Assembly: GCF_015476115.1 (NCBI RefSeq)
Contig: NZ_CP064295.1
Location: forward strand, 2,350,001-2,414,000
Direction of reading: 5' to 3'
DNA: 64,000 bases
DNA from: Aegicerativicinus sediminis
Lineage (GTDB): Bacteria; Bacteroidota; Bacteroidia; Flavobacteriales; Flavobacteriaceae
The notes under the pieces were generated by a model. That model saw only the letters and a list, made by a program, of their open reading frames with translations, was not told the DNA's origin and searched no databases. Both the position numbers and the translations under genes were made by a program. The number at the start of each line of letters is the position of its first letter. The stretch's first letter is position 1. Below, piece by piece: positions 38,211-46,572 of this stretch.

Positions 38211-39359
38211 ATGGATATCCTCACTATTACCAATTTTCTATTGATTGCTGGAGTCATTCAAGGTTTTGGATTTAACCTGGTAACCCTATTTATAAAGAAA
38301 AAGTTGGGACCAACGGTTGTTTACTTAAACTTGGTGGTTCTCGCCCTATCACTTAATAATCTTCAAGCTTGGTTGGTAGAACATGGTTATATTTCTCCAA
38401 ACTTTGTTATTCAGCAACTGGAGGTTCCATGGTATATGTTTATCATACCAATGTTTCATGCTTTTACGGTTCACTATTTGAGAATTGAGGATAAGGTTAA
38501 GACCTATGTAAAATTTGCAGTTGGTTTATTTGTTTTTGAAGTATTAATCAGGTTGACCCTAACGTCCTACGTATATTATGAAGTTCCTAACCAAGATAAT
38601 TATTTAATTCAGAGATATACAATTTATGAAGAGCTATTCAATTTAATTTTTATGGTTTTCATATTTATTAAGGCGATCAATTTAGTCTTTTTTAAACATG
38701 AATTATTCAAGTATATATTAACGTACGACGATATAAAATGGATAAAGATTTTTATTTTCCTTGGGGTTGGAGTGATTGCTTGTTGGGTTGGTGCAGTTAT
38801 TTTTAATGCAATAAATAATAATGAAGAAGCCTATTATGTGCTAAGAATAGCAGATTCTGTATTATTATATTGGATTGGATACCAAGGTTTTTATAGATAC
38901 AATGTAGTTCAGGACCGCATTTATTTGAGGAGATCGATTTATAATGAGCCTACCTTAAATGGGGAATTTAAAGTGAAAAATATATTTAACTCCTCTGAAA
39001 AGAATGAAGTGAATGAGAAACATCAAAAAGATTTCAACCGTATAAAAAACCATATTCTTGAAGAGAAACTTTACCTGGACCCATTATTAAACATGGAGCA
39101 ACTAGCCAGTGATATGAATATGAGTAAAAGCTATTTTTCAAAACTTATAAATACCTACAGTGCTTATAATTTTTCTGATTTTGTTAATTCCCTTCGTGTT
39201 GAGCAGGCCAAACAATTATTGTGTAATGATGAATTCGATCAGTATACGATTGTAGCTATCGGGCTGGAATGTGGTTTTAATTCAAAATCAACATTTTATT
39301 CATCTTTTAAAAAGTTTACTTCTCAAACCCCTACTGAATTTAAAGCGCAAATCGCTTAG
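38211..39359 (+). CDS. Membrane-bound AraC-family transcriptional regulator
   Basis: A 382-residue protein with about seven membrane helices in the first 240 residues (starting TNFLLIAGVIQGFGFNLVTL) and a cytoplasmic AraC-type DNA-binding domain at about 275-380. That domain has MEQLASDMNMSKSYFSKLIN as first helix-turn-helix, and the second ends GLECGFNSKSTFYSSFKKF, the classic AraC signature. It is likely a one-component membrane sensor-regulator for a nearby target. It lies 115 bases after the HTCS gene and 137 bases before the DUF6134 gene, all on the plus strand, and could control the accessory genes that follow. Confidence 0.92.
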   Translation: MDILTITNFLLIAGVIQGFGFNLVTLFIKKKLGPTVVYLNLVVLALSLNNLQAWLVEHGYISPNFVIQQLEVPWYMFIIPMFHAFTVHYLRIEDKVKTYVKFAVGLFVFEVLIRLTLTSYVYYEVPNQDNYLIQRYTIYEELFNLIFMVFIFIKAINLVFFKHELFKYILTYDDIKWIKIFIFLGVGVIACWVGAVIFNAINNNEEAYYVLRIADSVLLYWIGYQGFYRYNVVQDRIYLRRSIYNEPTLNGEFKVKNIFNSSEKNEVNEKHQKDFNRIKNHILEEKLYLDPLLNMEQLASDMNMSKSYFSKLINTYSAYNFSDFVNSLRVEQAKQLLCNDEFDQYTIVAIGLECGFNSKSTFYSSFKKFTSQTPTEFKAQIA

Positions 39360-39360
39360 T

Positions 39361-39416
39361 AGTGTCCGAAAAAATCCATCGGACATCCTAAGAATTCGTT
39401 GGACTTCCGAAAACAA
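39361..39416. promoter_or_regulatory. Candidate operator: TCCGA/TCGGA dyad
   Basis: TGTCCGA (39363-39369) pairs with TCGGACA (39379-39385), and a second GGACTTCCGAAAAC follows at 39401. No T tract follows, so it is not an obvious terminator. Related words recur at 42090-42146 and 49251-49287. Function is inferred only. Confidence 0.3.
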
Positions 39417-39496
39417 CCATAGAGGATGTTTCAGGATATCTAAAATATCATTAACGATTATGTTTGAATTGTTATTAATCAACAAATCAACACGTT

Positions 39497-40195
39497 ATGA
39501 TACCTATATTAACCATATATCTATTAAACAAATTAGGGTTTAGAGTTGATTTAGATGTCGTTAAACTCAAATTCAAACAATTTCTGATCAACCTTAAATC
39601 CATTTTTTGGATTCTGCCTCTATTGTTCTTGTTATTATCCTCTTCGGAAATGAACAAGCCCGAAAAAGTAGATTACTTAACATTTGAAATTTTCCGAAAA
39701 AGCAATCGAATAGGAATGATTCATGTCGAAAAACAATTGTTTGAGGATAGAATCAGATATGAGATAAGCAGTTCTATTGATACGCGTCTTTTAATTAAAA
39801 TAGAAGCAGAAGGAAAAGAAACTTCAGAATTTGTTAATGGAGTTTTGACGTATTCATCTGTTTTCAGAAAATTAAGCAACAAAACAAAATCTAATCACCA
39901 GGTAGTTCTTGATAATGGTTCATATAAAATGAAATCAAACGGGGAGATTGAGAACTTGAAAATAGGTAAAATATACCAAAATTTAGTGTCTCTATATTTT
40001 AATGAACCTAATCCATTATATGAAGTCTACTGTGACAATGATGGCACTTTAGCTGAAATAATTAAAATAAAACCGAATGTCTATAAGGTGGAAATTGCCC
40101 CTGGGAAGTACAATATATACCATTATGAAAAGGGCAGATGTGTCAGGGTAGACTCTCATACTGCATTTTACAGTGTAAAGCTCATAGCAAATTAG
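39497..40195 (+). CDS. DUF6134-family protein (uncharacterised, membrane-anchored)
   Basis: A 232-residue protein with an N-terminal hydrophobic anchor (about residues 35-50, SIFWILPLLFLLLSSS) and an exported domain rich in beta-strands: LTFEIFRKSNRIGMIHV, YEISSSIDTRLLI, and SHTAFYSVKLIAN at the end. This matches the DUF6134 type as I know it from Bacteroidota; the function is unknown. The ATG at 39497 leaves a 34-residue cytoplasmic leader, and a later start is possible. It opens a three-gene set with an SDR (40 bases) and a hydroxylase (9 bases beyond). Confidence 0.75.
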   Translation: MIPILTIYLLNKLGFRVDLDVVKLKFKQFLINLKSIFWILPLLFLLLSSSEMNKPEKVDYLTFEIFRKSNRIGMIHVEKQLFEDRIRYEISSSIDTRLLIKIEAEGKETSEFVNGVLTYSSVFRKLSNKTKSNHQVVLDNGSYKMKSNGEIENLKIGKIYQNLVSLYFNEPNPLYEVYCDNDGTLAEIIKIKPNVYKVEIAPGKYNIYHYEKGRCVRVDSHTAFYSVKLIAN

Positions 40196-40235
40196 ACAAT
40201 TTCATTTATCATATATACTAATAACATGGAGAATT

Positions 40236-41060
40236 ATGGAAACTACATTAAATAGAACTTCAGAATTGAAAATTGAAAATTCTTTAAGAGTAGAAACTTT
40301 GGAAGAATTGTCAACAAATCATGATAATAAATCAGATTTAAAGAAGGCAATTGTTATAGGGGGTACTACTGGAATTGGTAAAGGAATAGCCAGTATCTTA
40401 TTAGAAAAGGGTTTTCAAGTCACAGTAACTGGTATTGAAAAAGACTTTATTGAAAATAATGAATATGTGGGGCACAAAAATCTAAAAATTGAATATTTAG
40501 ATTGTATCAAAGACTCATCTTCAAGAGCCCTAAACGGTATTATCAAAAAAATTGGAGGGTTAGATCTTTTAATACTTAGTGCAGGTATTGGAAATTTAAA
40601 TAAAGATCTAGGTTACAAAGTTGAAAATTGGGCAAATCAATTGAACGTATTTTCATTCACGGAAATAGTTGATTTCACCTATAGGTTTTTCCAAAAGCAA
40701 GGTTTTGGTCATCTCGTTGCCATAAGTTCTATTGCAGGATTAATTGGAAACGGAAAATGCCCAGCGTATCATGCTGCAAAAGCTTACCAAATATCATATA
40801 TGGAAGGCTTAAGACAACGAGCAAAAAAGGATCGACGAGATAACAAGCAAATTTATGTAACAGATATACGTCCTGGTTTTGTGAAAACAGCAATGACAAA
40901 AGGAAAGAAAATGATTTGGGCTGCCTCTGTAAAAAAGGTAGCTAAGCAAATTTTTAAGTACATCCAAAAGAAAAAGGGGTATGGGTATGTATCAAAAAGA
41001 TGGCTCTTGGTGGCATTGATAATTAAAGTAGTGCCCACTTGGGTCCGTGTAAGATTTTAA
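40236..41060 (+). CDS. SDR-family NAD(P)-dependent oxidoreductase
   Basis: A 274-residue short-chain dehydrogenase/reductase. The first 38 residues are a polar extension without cofactor motif. Then come the loop VIGGTTGIGKGIA, the LSAGIGN stretch, the catalytic Ser in AISSIAG, and YHAAK for Tyr and Lys. After the core, a basic segment and a C-terminal hydrophobic stretch (LLVALIIKVVPTWV) suggest membrane association, as in SDRs acting on lipids or sterol-like molecules. The next gene, a fatty acid hydroxylase-type enzyme, starts nine bases downstream, which supports a shared hydrophobic substrate. Confidence 0.9.
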   Translation: METTLNRTSELKIENSLRVETLEELSTNHDNKSDLKKAIVIGGTTGIGKGIASILLEKGFQVTVTGIEKDFIENNEYVGHKNLKIEYLDCIKDSSSRALNGIIKKIGGLDLLILSAGIGNLNKDLGYKVENWANQLNVFSFTEIVDFTYRFFQKQGFGHLVAISSIAGLIGNGKCPAYHAAKAYQISYMEGLRQRAKKDRRDNKQIYVTDIRPGFVKTAMTKGKKMIWAASVKKVAKQIFKYIQKKKGYGYVSKRWLLVALIIKVVPTWVRVRF

Positions 41061-41069
41061 GGTATTGTT

Positions 41070-41993
41070 ATGGACATTATATCTTATAATCCCCTCTATT
41101 TGGCAGCTCCAGTACTTTTGTTCTTTGTGGTTATAGAAATTTTATACACCAAAATTAAAGGGTACAAGAAAATTTATTATTGGAAAGATTTATTTACAAG
41201 CACAATAATGTCTATAAGCGTTGTAACCTTACAACCAGTCTTGAAACTCATTTCTTCGGCTGCCATATTCTATTTTCTATTCGATTATTTTAATCCTGAA
41301 GTAGACGAAATATATAATAATATTTTCGGTTATGAGTCCTTCAGTTGGAGCTGGAATATTTGGATTTTATGTCTACTAGGTACCCAACTAAGCCAGTATT
41401 GGTGCCATAGATTGAATCATACAATAAGGGTTTTGTGGGCGGCACATTTGGTTCATCATTCCTCTAATCATTTCAATTTCGGTACTGCCTTAAGATTGAG
41501 TTGGATTGCAATGATATACAAACCAATTTTTTATGTTTGGTTGCCAATTGTAGGATTTCATCCTGAAATGGTCATTTTTTGCATGGCTATAGAAAATGTT
41601 TATCAATTTTTGTTACACAGTGCCTACTGCCCAAAACTTAAATATGTAAATCTGGTTTTTGTTACACCCAAATTACATCAGGTACATCATGCTAAGAATC
41701 TTAAATATTTAGACAAAAATCATGGAGCTATTTTTAGCTTTTACGATAGGGTTTTTGGTACCTACCAAGACTATGATGAGAATATAGATATTGAATATGG
41801 GATTACCTCAAAAATTAATTCATTAAATCCTATATCGATTACCACTCATGAGTTTAAAAGAATTTTTCAAGATTTGCAAAAATCTAAATGTTTAAGGAAT
41901 AGTTTTATGTACGTATTTGGTCCTCCGGGATGGAGTCCGGACAATTCAACATTAACTGTGAGACAGATGCAGCAAGAGGTAATTTCGGTGTAA
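41070..41993 (+). CDS. Fatty acid hydroxylase/sterol desaturase-family membrane enzyme (first copy)
   Basis: A 307-residue integral membrane di-iron enzyme of the FA_hydroxylase superfamily, which hydroxylates or desaturates lipids or cleaves alkyl ethers. The histidine boxes are CHRLNH, HLVHHSS and HQVHHAKN, complete for two metal ions, with helices before and between them. After the last box comes YLDKNHGAIFSFYDRVFGT, usual for the family. The substrate is not predictable. It is tightly linked to the SDR upstream (nine bases). About 200 bases separate it from the next gene set. Confidence 0.93.
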   Translation: MDIISYNPLYLAAPVLLFFVVIEILYTKIKGYKKIYYWKDLFTSTIMSISVVTLQPVLKLISSAAIFYFLFDYFNPEVDEIYNNIFGYESFSWSWNIWILCLLGTQLSQYWCHRLNHTIRVLWAAHLVHHSSNHFNFGTALRLSWIAMIYKPIFYVWLPIVGFHPEMVIFCMAIENVYQFLLHSAYCPKLKYVNLVFVTPKLHQVHHAKNLKYLDKNHGAIFSFYDRVFGTYQDYDENIDIEYGITSKINSLNPISITTHEFKRIFQDLQKSKCLRNSFMYVFGPPGWSPDNSTLTVRQMQQEVISV

Positions 41994-42089
41994 TAGTTGT
42001 GAATGAAATTAATATGTCACGAGCTTTCTAAATTGTATTAAATCTCAATTTAAAGCATCCATTTTCATAAAAGTTTTGGGAACAAAATT

Positions 42090-42146
42090 TGTCTGAATTT
42101 CGTAACTTATAGTCTCAAATCCTCTCCCATAGAACTTTTCGGACTC
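42090..42146. promoter_or_regulatory. Candidate operator/promoter region with recurrent CGGA words
   Basis: TGTCTGAATTTCG (42090-42102) nearly repeats TGTCCGAATTTCT at 49253, and CTTTTCGGACTC (42135-42146) resembles TTTTTTCGGATTC at 49275. It lies 50-105 bases ahead of the beta-barrel gene. Shared control is a hypothesis. Confidence 0.28.
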
Positions 42147-42194
42147 CCAATATTTACTGTCGTTTTAACTTAGTTAAGTATAAAATTTAAGACG

Positions 42195-42737
42195 ATGAAA
42201 AATTCATTATTTAAGCAGTCTCTTATAATTGGTTTATGTTTTATTTCCGTTTATAGTTTTGGCCAGAATAATTCCCATATAAAATTCAGGTCAATCTATG
42301 CGGAAGTTGGCATGTTTACTACTCTCGATGGAAATTGGGATACAGAAGATTTTAATGGTATTAATTTTACTGGTGGAATAGATTTTTTCTGGGATGATGT
42401 AATTTTTGGTGCCCGTATAATTACTGGAACAAGTCCAGATTTGGTCGATTATTTCGAGAATGGTGATGAAAGTTACACTGAGTGGAATTTTACTTTAGGT
42501 AAGGAATGGAAATTTTCATCTAATTTTTCCTTTGATGGAACTATTGGTGTCGGTTTATTTTATCATCGAATAGAAAGCAGTACTTATAATTTAAAAGAAG
42601 AACTCTTTGCTCTATCGTTAAAACCACAGTTAAGGTATTATTTCACTGATAATTTATCATTGGCTTTAGGGTCACAATTTAATATTCTCCCACTTTTCCT
42701 ATCTGGGGGACTGTCACTTCAATATCATTTTAACTAA
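42195..42737 (+). CDS. Small outer-membrane beta-barrel protein
   Basis: A 180-residue exported protein. The signal peptide ends near VYSFGQ. The mature part shows amphipathic strands, for example VIFGARIITGTS, WNFTLGKEWKFSSNFSF and LKPQLRYYFTDNLSLAL, and ends in GGLSLQYHFN, consistent with an eight-strand barrel. Function unknown. It opens the second accessory gene set; the next gene starts 18 bases downstream. Confidence 0.78.
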   Translation: MKNSLFKQSLIIGLCFISVYSFGQNNSHIKFRSIYAEVGMFTTLDGNWDTEDFNGINFTGGIDFFWDDVIFGARIITGTSPDLVDYFENGDESYTEWNFTLGKEWKFSSNFSFDGTIGVGLFYHRIESSTYNLKEELFALSLKPQLRYYFTDNLSLALGSQFNILPLFLSGGLSLQYHFN

Positions 42738-42755
42738 TCATATAAATCTAATATC

Positions 42756-44459
42756 ATGAGAGCTTTTGAATCTTCTCAACCAAATCAAAACGTACCACTT
42801 TACTCTATTGGTAAAAAAAACAGTAAAATAATTTCATGGATATTCACTTTTGCCATACTTCTACTGAATCTGGGATGTTCCTATTTTAAAGTTCAGGAAG
42901 TCCCTGTTGCCAATAATGAGGACATTGCAAATAAGCTAAATGAATTCAACAATCAAAGTAAGTATATGGTCCTTCATAGGGGAATAGACCTTTTTCATTT
43001 GCAGGATCCTGTCATAGATGGGGATAATTTTACTATTAAAGGAAACATTACTGCAGTTGGTTCAAATCATATATATAAAAAGGTTCCAACTATTGGAAAG
43101 TCTGGAAAATATAATCCGAAAACTCAAAACCCACTTAATGAAGTGCATCTCTATTTTTCCAATGATGTTGATTTAAATATAGGGACTAATGATGAAATTA
43201 ATCTAGCAAAATTGGAATCGGTAGGAATCGTAGACAAAAATACCGGTAGAAGTGTTGCAAATGTTTTTCTTGGTGTCCTAGGTGCTTTTGCTGTAATTGC
43301 AATTATTATTGCAGCAACAAAAAGCTCTTGCCCTTTTATTTATTCATATGATGGTCAAGATTATGTCTTCAGCGGGGAATTGTATCCAGGAAATATTATT
43401 AAAAATGCACAATCTCCGGATTACCTTAGACTATCAGGAATAAAAAACTCCGATGGATTTTATAAAATAAAAATCAGTAATGAACTTTTAGAGGTAGAAC
43501 ATACCGACCAAATTCTACTTTGGGTAATAGATCACAACAAATCAACAGAGGTTCTTTTAGATCCTATGGGTAAACCGGTTTATTTTGAAAATTTAGTTTC
43601 CCCTTATGCAATTAATGAAGATGGGTATAATGCTGATATTTCAATAATTGAAAATTTAGATAATAGGTATTTTTCCTTTAATTCAAATAACACTAATTCA
43701 AAAAATACGAGGGAACTAACCCTAAAATTTAAACGCCATTCAAATGCAAAAAATGCAAGTTTGAAATTAAGTGCTAAAAATTCTCTTTGGCTTGATATGC
43801 TTTTCGGAAAAATGAATGAAAAATTCGGCGCTTATTATCCAACCTTTCAAAAGAATCAACTAGATCTAACCAAAGACAAAGCTGAGGAGTGGAAAAACAA
43901 CCAATCAATTCCATTAAGCGTTTCTGTTTTGGAAAATGGAGTATGGAAGAAAATATCAGACATTCCATCTGCTGGGCCAATAGCATTTAGAGATATTGGT
44001 CTTTCAGTAAATCTTGAGAATATTAAAAGCGATACTGTTGAAATAAAATTGGAAACAGGATTTATGTTTTGGGAGTTAGACTATGCAGCAATGAGTTTTG
44101 ATGCAAATAGTGAGGCAATAATTCATAAAATAGCTCCATCGTTGGCCATTACCAATATAGGGAAAGATGTTACTAATTCATTGCTGAAAGCTGACAATGA
44201 ATATCACATTCAAGATGAGATTGGCCAATCAGTTGAAGTGTCATTTAAAGCTCCAAAACAAAACCCAGATTTAGAAAGGTCCTTCTTTGTGCAGTCACAA
44301 GGTTATTATACTTATATAAGAGATTATGAAGGGATCCCGAATTTCACAGAATTAGTACAATTCCGTAAGCCTGGATATTTTCCAAGATTTTCAGAAATGC
44401 AATACAATGAGACAGTAGTGCCATTTATCAATGCCGAAAACCAAATGACCTTGAAATAA
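42756..44459 (+). CDS. Large envelope protein of unknown function (lipoprotein-like, with membrane segment)
   Basis: A 567-residue protein that I cannot name. A hydrophobic stretch near residues 28-41 ends in LLLNLGC, a possible lipobox although far from the ATG. A second hydrophobic helix (about 167-188, VFLGVLGAFAVIAIIIAA) is followed at once by SSCPFIYSYDGQDYVFSGEL, a module I associate with assorted Bacteroidota surface proteins. The rest is beta-rich and polar. It lies 18 bases after the barrel gene and its stop overlaps the start of the radical SAM gene (TAATG), so the three are almost certainly cotranscribed. Confidence 0.75.
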   Translation: MRAFESSQPNQNVPLYSIGKKNSKIISWIFTFAILLLNLGCSYFKVQEVPVANNEDIANKLNEFNNQSKYMVLHRGIDLFHLQDPVIDGDNFTIKGNITAVGSNHIYKKVPTIGKSGKYNPKTQNPLNEVHLYFSNDVDLNIGTNDEINLAKLESVGIVDKNTGRSVANVFLGVLGAFAVIAIIIAATKSSCPFIYSYDGQDYVFSGELYPGNIIKNAQSPDYLRLSGIKNSDGFYKIKISNELLEVEHTDQILLWVIDHNKSTEVLLDPMGKPVYFENLVSPYAINEDGYNADISIIENLDNRYFSFNSNNTNSKNTRELTLKFKRHSNAKNASLKLSAKNSLWLDMLFGKMNEKFGAYYPTFQKNQLDLTKDKAEEWKNNQSIPLSVSVLENGVWKKISDIPSAGPIAFRDIGLSVNLENIKSDTVEIKLETGFMFWELDYAAMSFDANSEAIIHKIAPSLAITNIGKDVTNSLLKADNEYHIQDEIGQSVEVSFKAPKQNPDLERSFFVQSQGYYTYIRDYEGIPNFTELVQFRKPGYFPRFSEMQYNETVVPFINAENQMTLK

Positions 44460-45688
44460 TGAGAGCCACAATTTTAGAATCAAATATAAATAGAGAATCA
44501 AAGGTTGCCGATTTAAGATTGATTCATAATAAAGAATTGGTATCTAAATCTAAAAATTTAGTCGGAAGGTCACTAATTAAAAGACATTGGTTCCTACGTT
44601 TTAGCCTTATAAAAATTTTAATAGAGACCTATAAAAATCCTTTTGATTGGATTAGGGGGATGATTTTTCTGATAAGGTTAAGAAAGAGTGTTTTGGGTGA
44701 ATTTACATTAAAGAAAATGGTAGAGGTTGACGGAAAATCTTATATGGGTCTCTATACACCTGGTTGGAATGATTCAATTTATAGGCGGTTCATAACGTCT
44801 GAATTGATCCATTTCAAAAGTCATAGCCAAAAAGTATTTAGATTTAATCATGTCCATTTAGCAATAACTAATAAATGTGCTTTGCGTTGTGACCATTGTT
44901 ATGCCTGGGATAATTTAAACCAAAGGGATCCGCTGAATAAAGAGGAAATGATTTCCGTAATCCAAAAAATACAGTCATTGGGTACTGCTCAGATTCATTT
45001 CACCGGAGGTGAGCCAATGATAAAGTTAGACATATTGCTTGAATTGGTTCGAGCGGGTAATTGGAAATCAAATCTTTGGTTGAATACCTCAGGCTTTAAA
45101 TTAACCTTTGAAAATGCTAGAAAATTAAAAAAGGAGGGATTAACGGGAGTAATGATTAGTTTAGACCATTTTGAAGAAAATAAACATAACGATTTTAGAA
45201 AGTATAAGGGTGCTTATCGATGCGCTATTGAAGGAGCTAAAAATTGTATTAATAATGGCTTGGTTACAGCATTTTCCATCTGTGTTTCAAATGAGTTTGT
45301 TACTGTTACTAACTTAGATAGATATATGGAATTGGCCAAGGATATAGGGGTGCACTTTGTTCAAATTCTTGAGCCCAAGAAAGTGGGTCATTATAAAGGT
45401 AAAGATGTTGAATTAGAGTATTCTAAAATTAAAATTTTGGAGAAATTTTATGAAACCTACAACTTCACAAACGATTATTTAGAATACCCTTTAATTTCCT
45501 ATCACGGTTATTACCAAAGAAGAATGGGTTGTTTTGCAGGAGCAAAACGCAGTATCTATCTTGATGCAAAGGGAGATTTACATGCGTGCACATTTTGTCA
45601 TTCACCTTATGGAAATGTGTTAGATGACAATTTCGATTCTCAACTAATTAATTTAAGGGAAAATGGATGTCCAACTTTCCGAAATTAA
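44459..45688 (+). CDS. Radical SAM enzyme with C-terminal twitch-like domain
   Basis: A 409-residue radical SAM protein. A basic N-terminal extension of about 130 residues with hydrophobic patches precedes the core. The cluster motif CALRCDHC gives Cys140, Cys144 and Cys147 (CX3CX2C); the SAM-binding FTGGEPM follows. Four more cysteines near the end (358, 377, 380 in HACTFC, and 404) fit one auxiliary iron-sulfur cluster, and the protein stops five residues after the last one, so it is shorter than a full SPASM domain. The reaction is unknown. It overlaps the previous gene by one base, and the following hydroxylase gene starts at or just before its end. Confidence 0.9.
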   Translation: MRATILESNINRESKVADLRLIHNKELVSKSKNLVGRSLIKRHWFLRFSLIKILIETYKNPFDWIRGMIFLIRLRKSVLGEFTLKKMVEVDGKSYMGLYTPGWNDSIYRRFITSELIHFKSHSQKVFRFNHVHLAITNKCALRCDHCYAWDNLNQRDPLNKEEMISVIQKIQSLGTAQIHFTGGEPMIKLDILLELVRAGNWKSNLWLNTSGFKLTFENARKLKKEGLTGVMISLDHFEENKHNDFRKYKGAYRCAIEGAKNCINNGLVTAFSICVSNEFVTVTNLDRYMELAKDIGVHFVQILEPKKVGHYKGKDVELEYSKIKILEKFYETYNFTNDYLEYPLISYHGYYQRRMGCFAGAKRSIYLDAKGDLHACTFCHSPYGNVLDDNFDSQLINLRENGCPTFRN

Positions 45689-45692
45689 AAAC

Positions 45693-46421
45693 ATGGAATT
45701 TTTATTCAGCTTGGGAAATTTTGAAATTTGGTTACTACTATTTATAGCCCTGTTGCTTCGGTATTTTTTAATTGCCGGAATACCATATATCTATTTATAT
45801 GTATTAAAAAATCCAAGATTTGGTGGTTATAAACTCCAGAAACAATACCCAAGTATTGATCAGATATTTAAAGAAATTAAATTTTCAGTTTTAACATTGT
45901 TCATTTATAGTTCAGGGATTTGGTTGTTCTTAATATGGCTCAAAACCGGTTTGACTAAAAACTATTCAGAAATTTCTGAATTCGGATGGGGTTATTTCAT
46001 TTTAAGTATTTGTTTGATGATCATTCTTCACGATGCCTATTCTTATTGGATTCATAGGATTATTCATCACAAAAGGATTTTTAAATATGTCCACTTATTG
46101 CATCATAGCTTTAAAAATCCATCTCCCTTCTGTGCCTTTGCTTTTCATCCTTTTGAAAGTATTCTAACTATGGGAATAATTCCAATAATCATGTTTATAA
46201 TACCTTGGCATCAATATGCTTTGCTGATTTTTGTGACAATTATGATTCTGTACGACACTTTTGTTCATTTAGGATTCGATATACCCTTGTTAAGAGTGGG
46301 TAGATGGCAAAATACATCGGTTGAACATGATATACATCATAAAAACTCCCGGTATAATTTCGGTCTTTATTTTACTATTTGGGATCGCTTAATGGGAACT
46401 TTTAAATCTAAATTAAAATGA
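45693..46421 (+). CDS. Fatty acid hydroxylase/sterol desaturase-family membrane enzyme (second copy)
   Basis: A 242-residue integral membrane di-iron enzyme of the FA_hydroxylase superfamily. The histidine boxes are HDAYSYWIHRIIHH, HLLHHSFKNP and EHDIHHKN, followed by YFTIWDRLMGTFKS, so it looks functional. It belongs to a different subgroup from the copy at 41070, being shorter and with different box spacing. The ATG at 45693 starts four bases after the radical SAM stop; an in-frame ATG at 45663 would overlap that gene by 26 bases. Either way coupling to the radical SAM gene is likely. Confidence 0.92.
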   Translation: MEFLFSLGNFEIWLLLFIALLLRYFLIAGIPYIYLYVLKNPRFGGYKLQKQYPSIDQIFKEIKFSVLTLFIYSSGIWLFLIWLKTGLTKNYSEISEFGWGYFILSICLMIILHDAYSYWIHRIIHHKRIFKYVHLLHHSFKNPSPFCAFAFHPFESILTMGIIPIIMFIIPWHQYALLIFVTIMILYDTFVHLGFDIPLLRVGRWQNTSVEHDIHHKNSRYNFGLYFTIWDRLMGTFKSKLK

Positions 46422-46572
46422 TATTTAAACATAAAAATTTATTACTCTTTGAATTTAAAAAATTAAAATATTAGCCATCTCAGTATTATTTAGTTTAACC
46501 GTATTTTGACCTAATTTAATTGACCATTTTAAGTTTTATTAGTAACATTGGGTACTATTCCAACTTTTTAAA

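Noticed and set aside
39363-39385. Hairpin after the AraC regulator gene as a terminator
   Set aside because: No T run follows on either strand; better explained as a possible operator.
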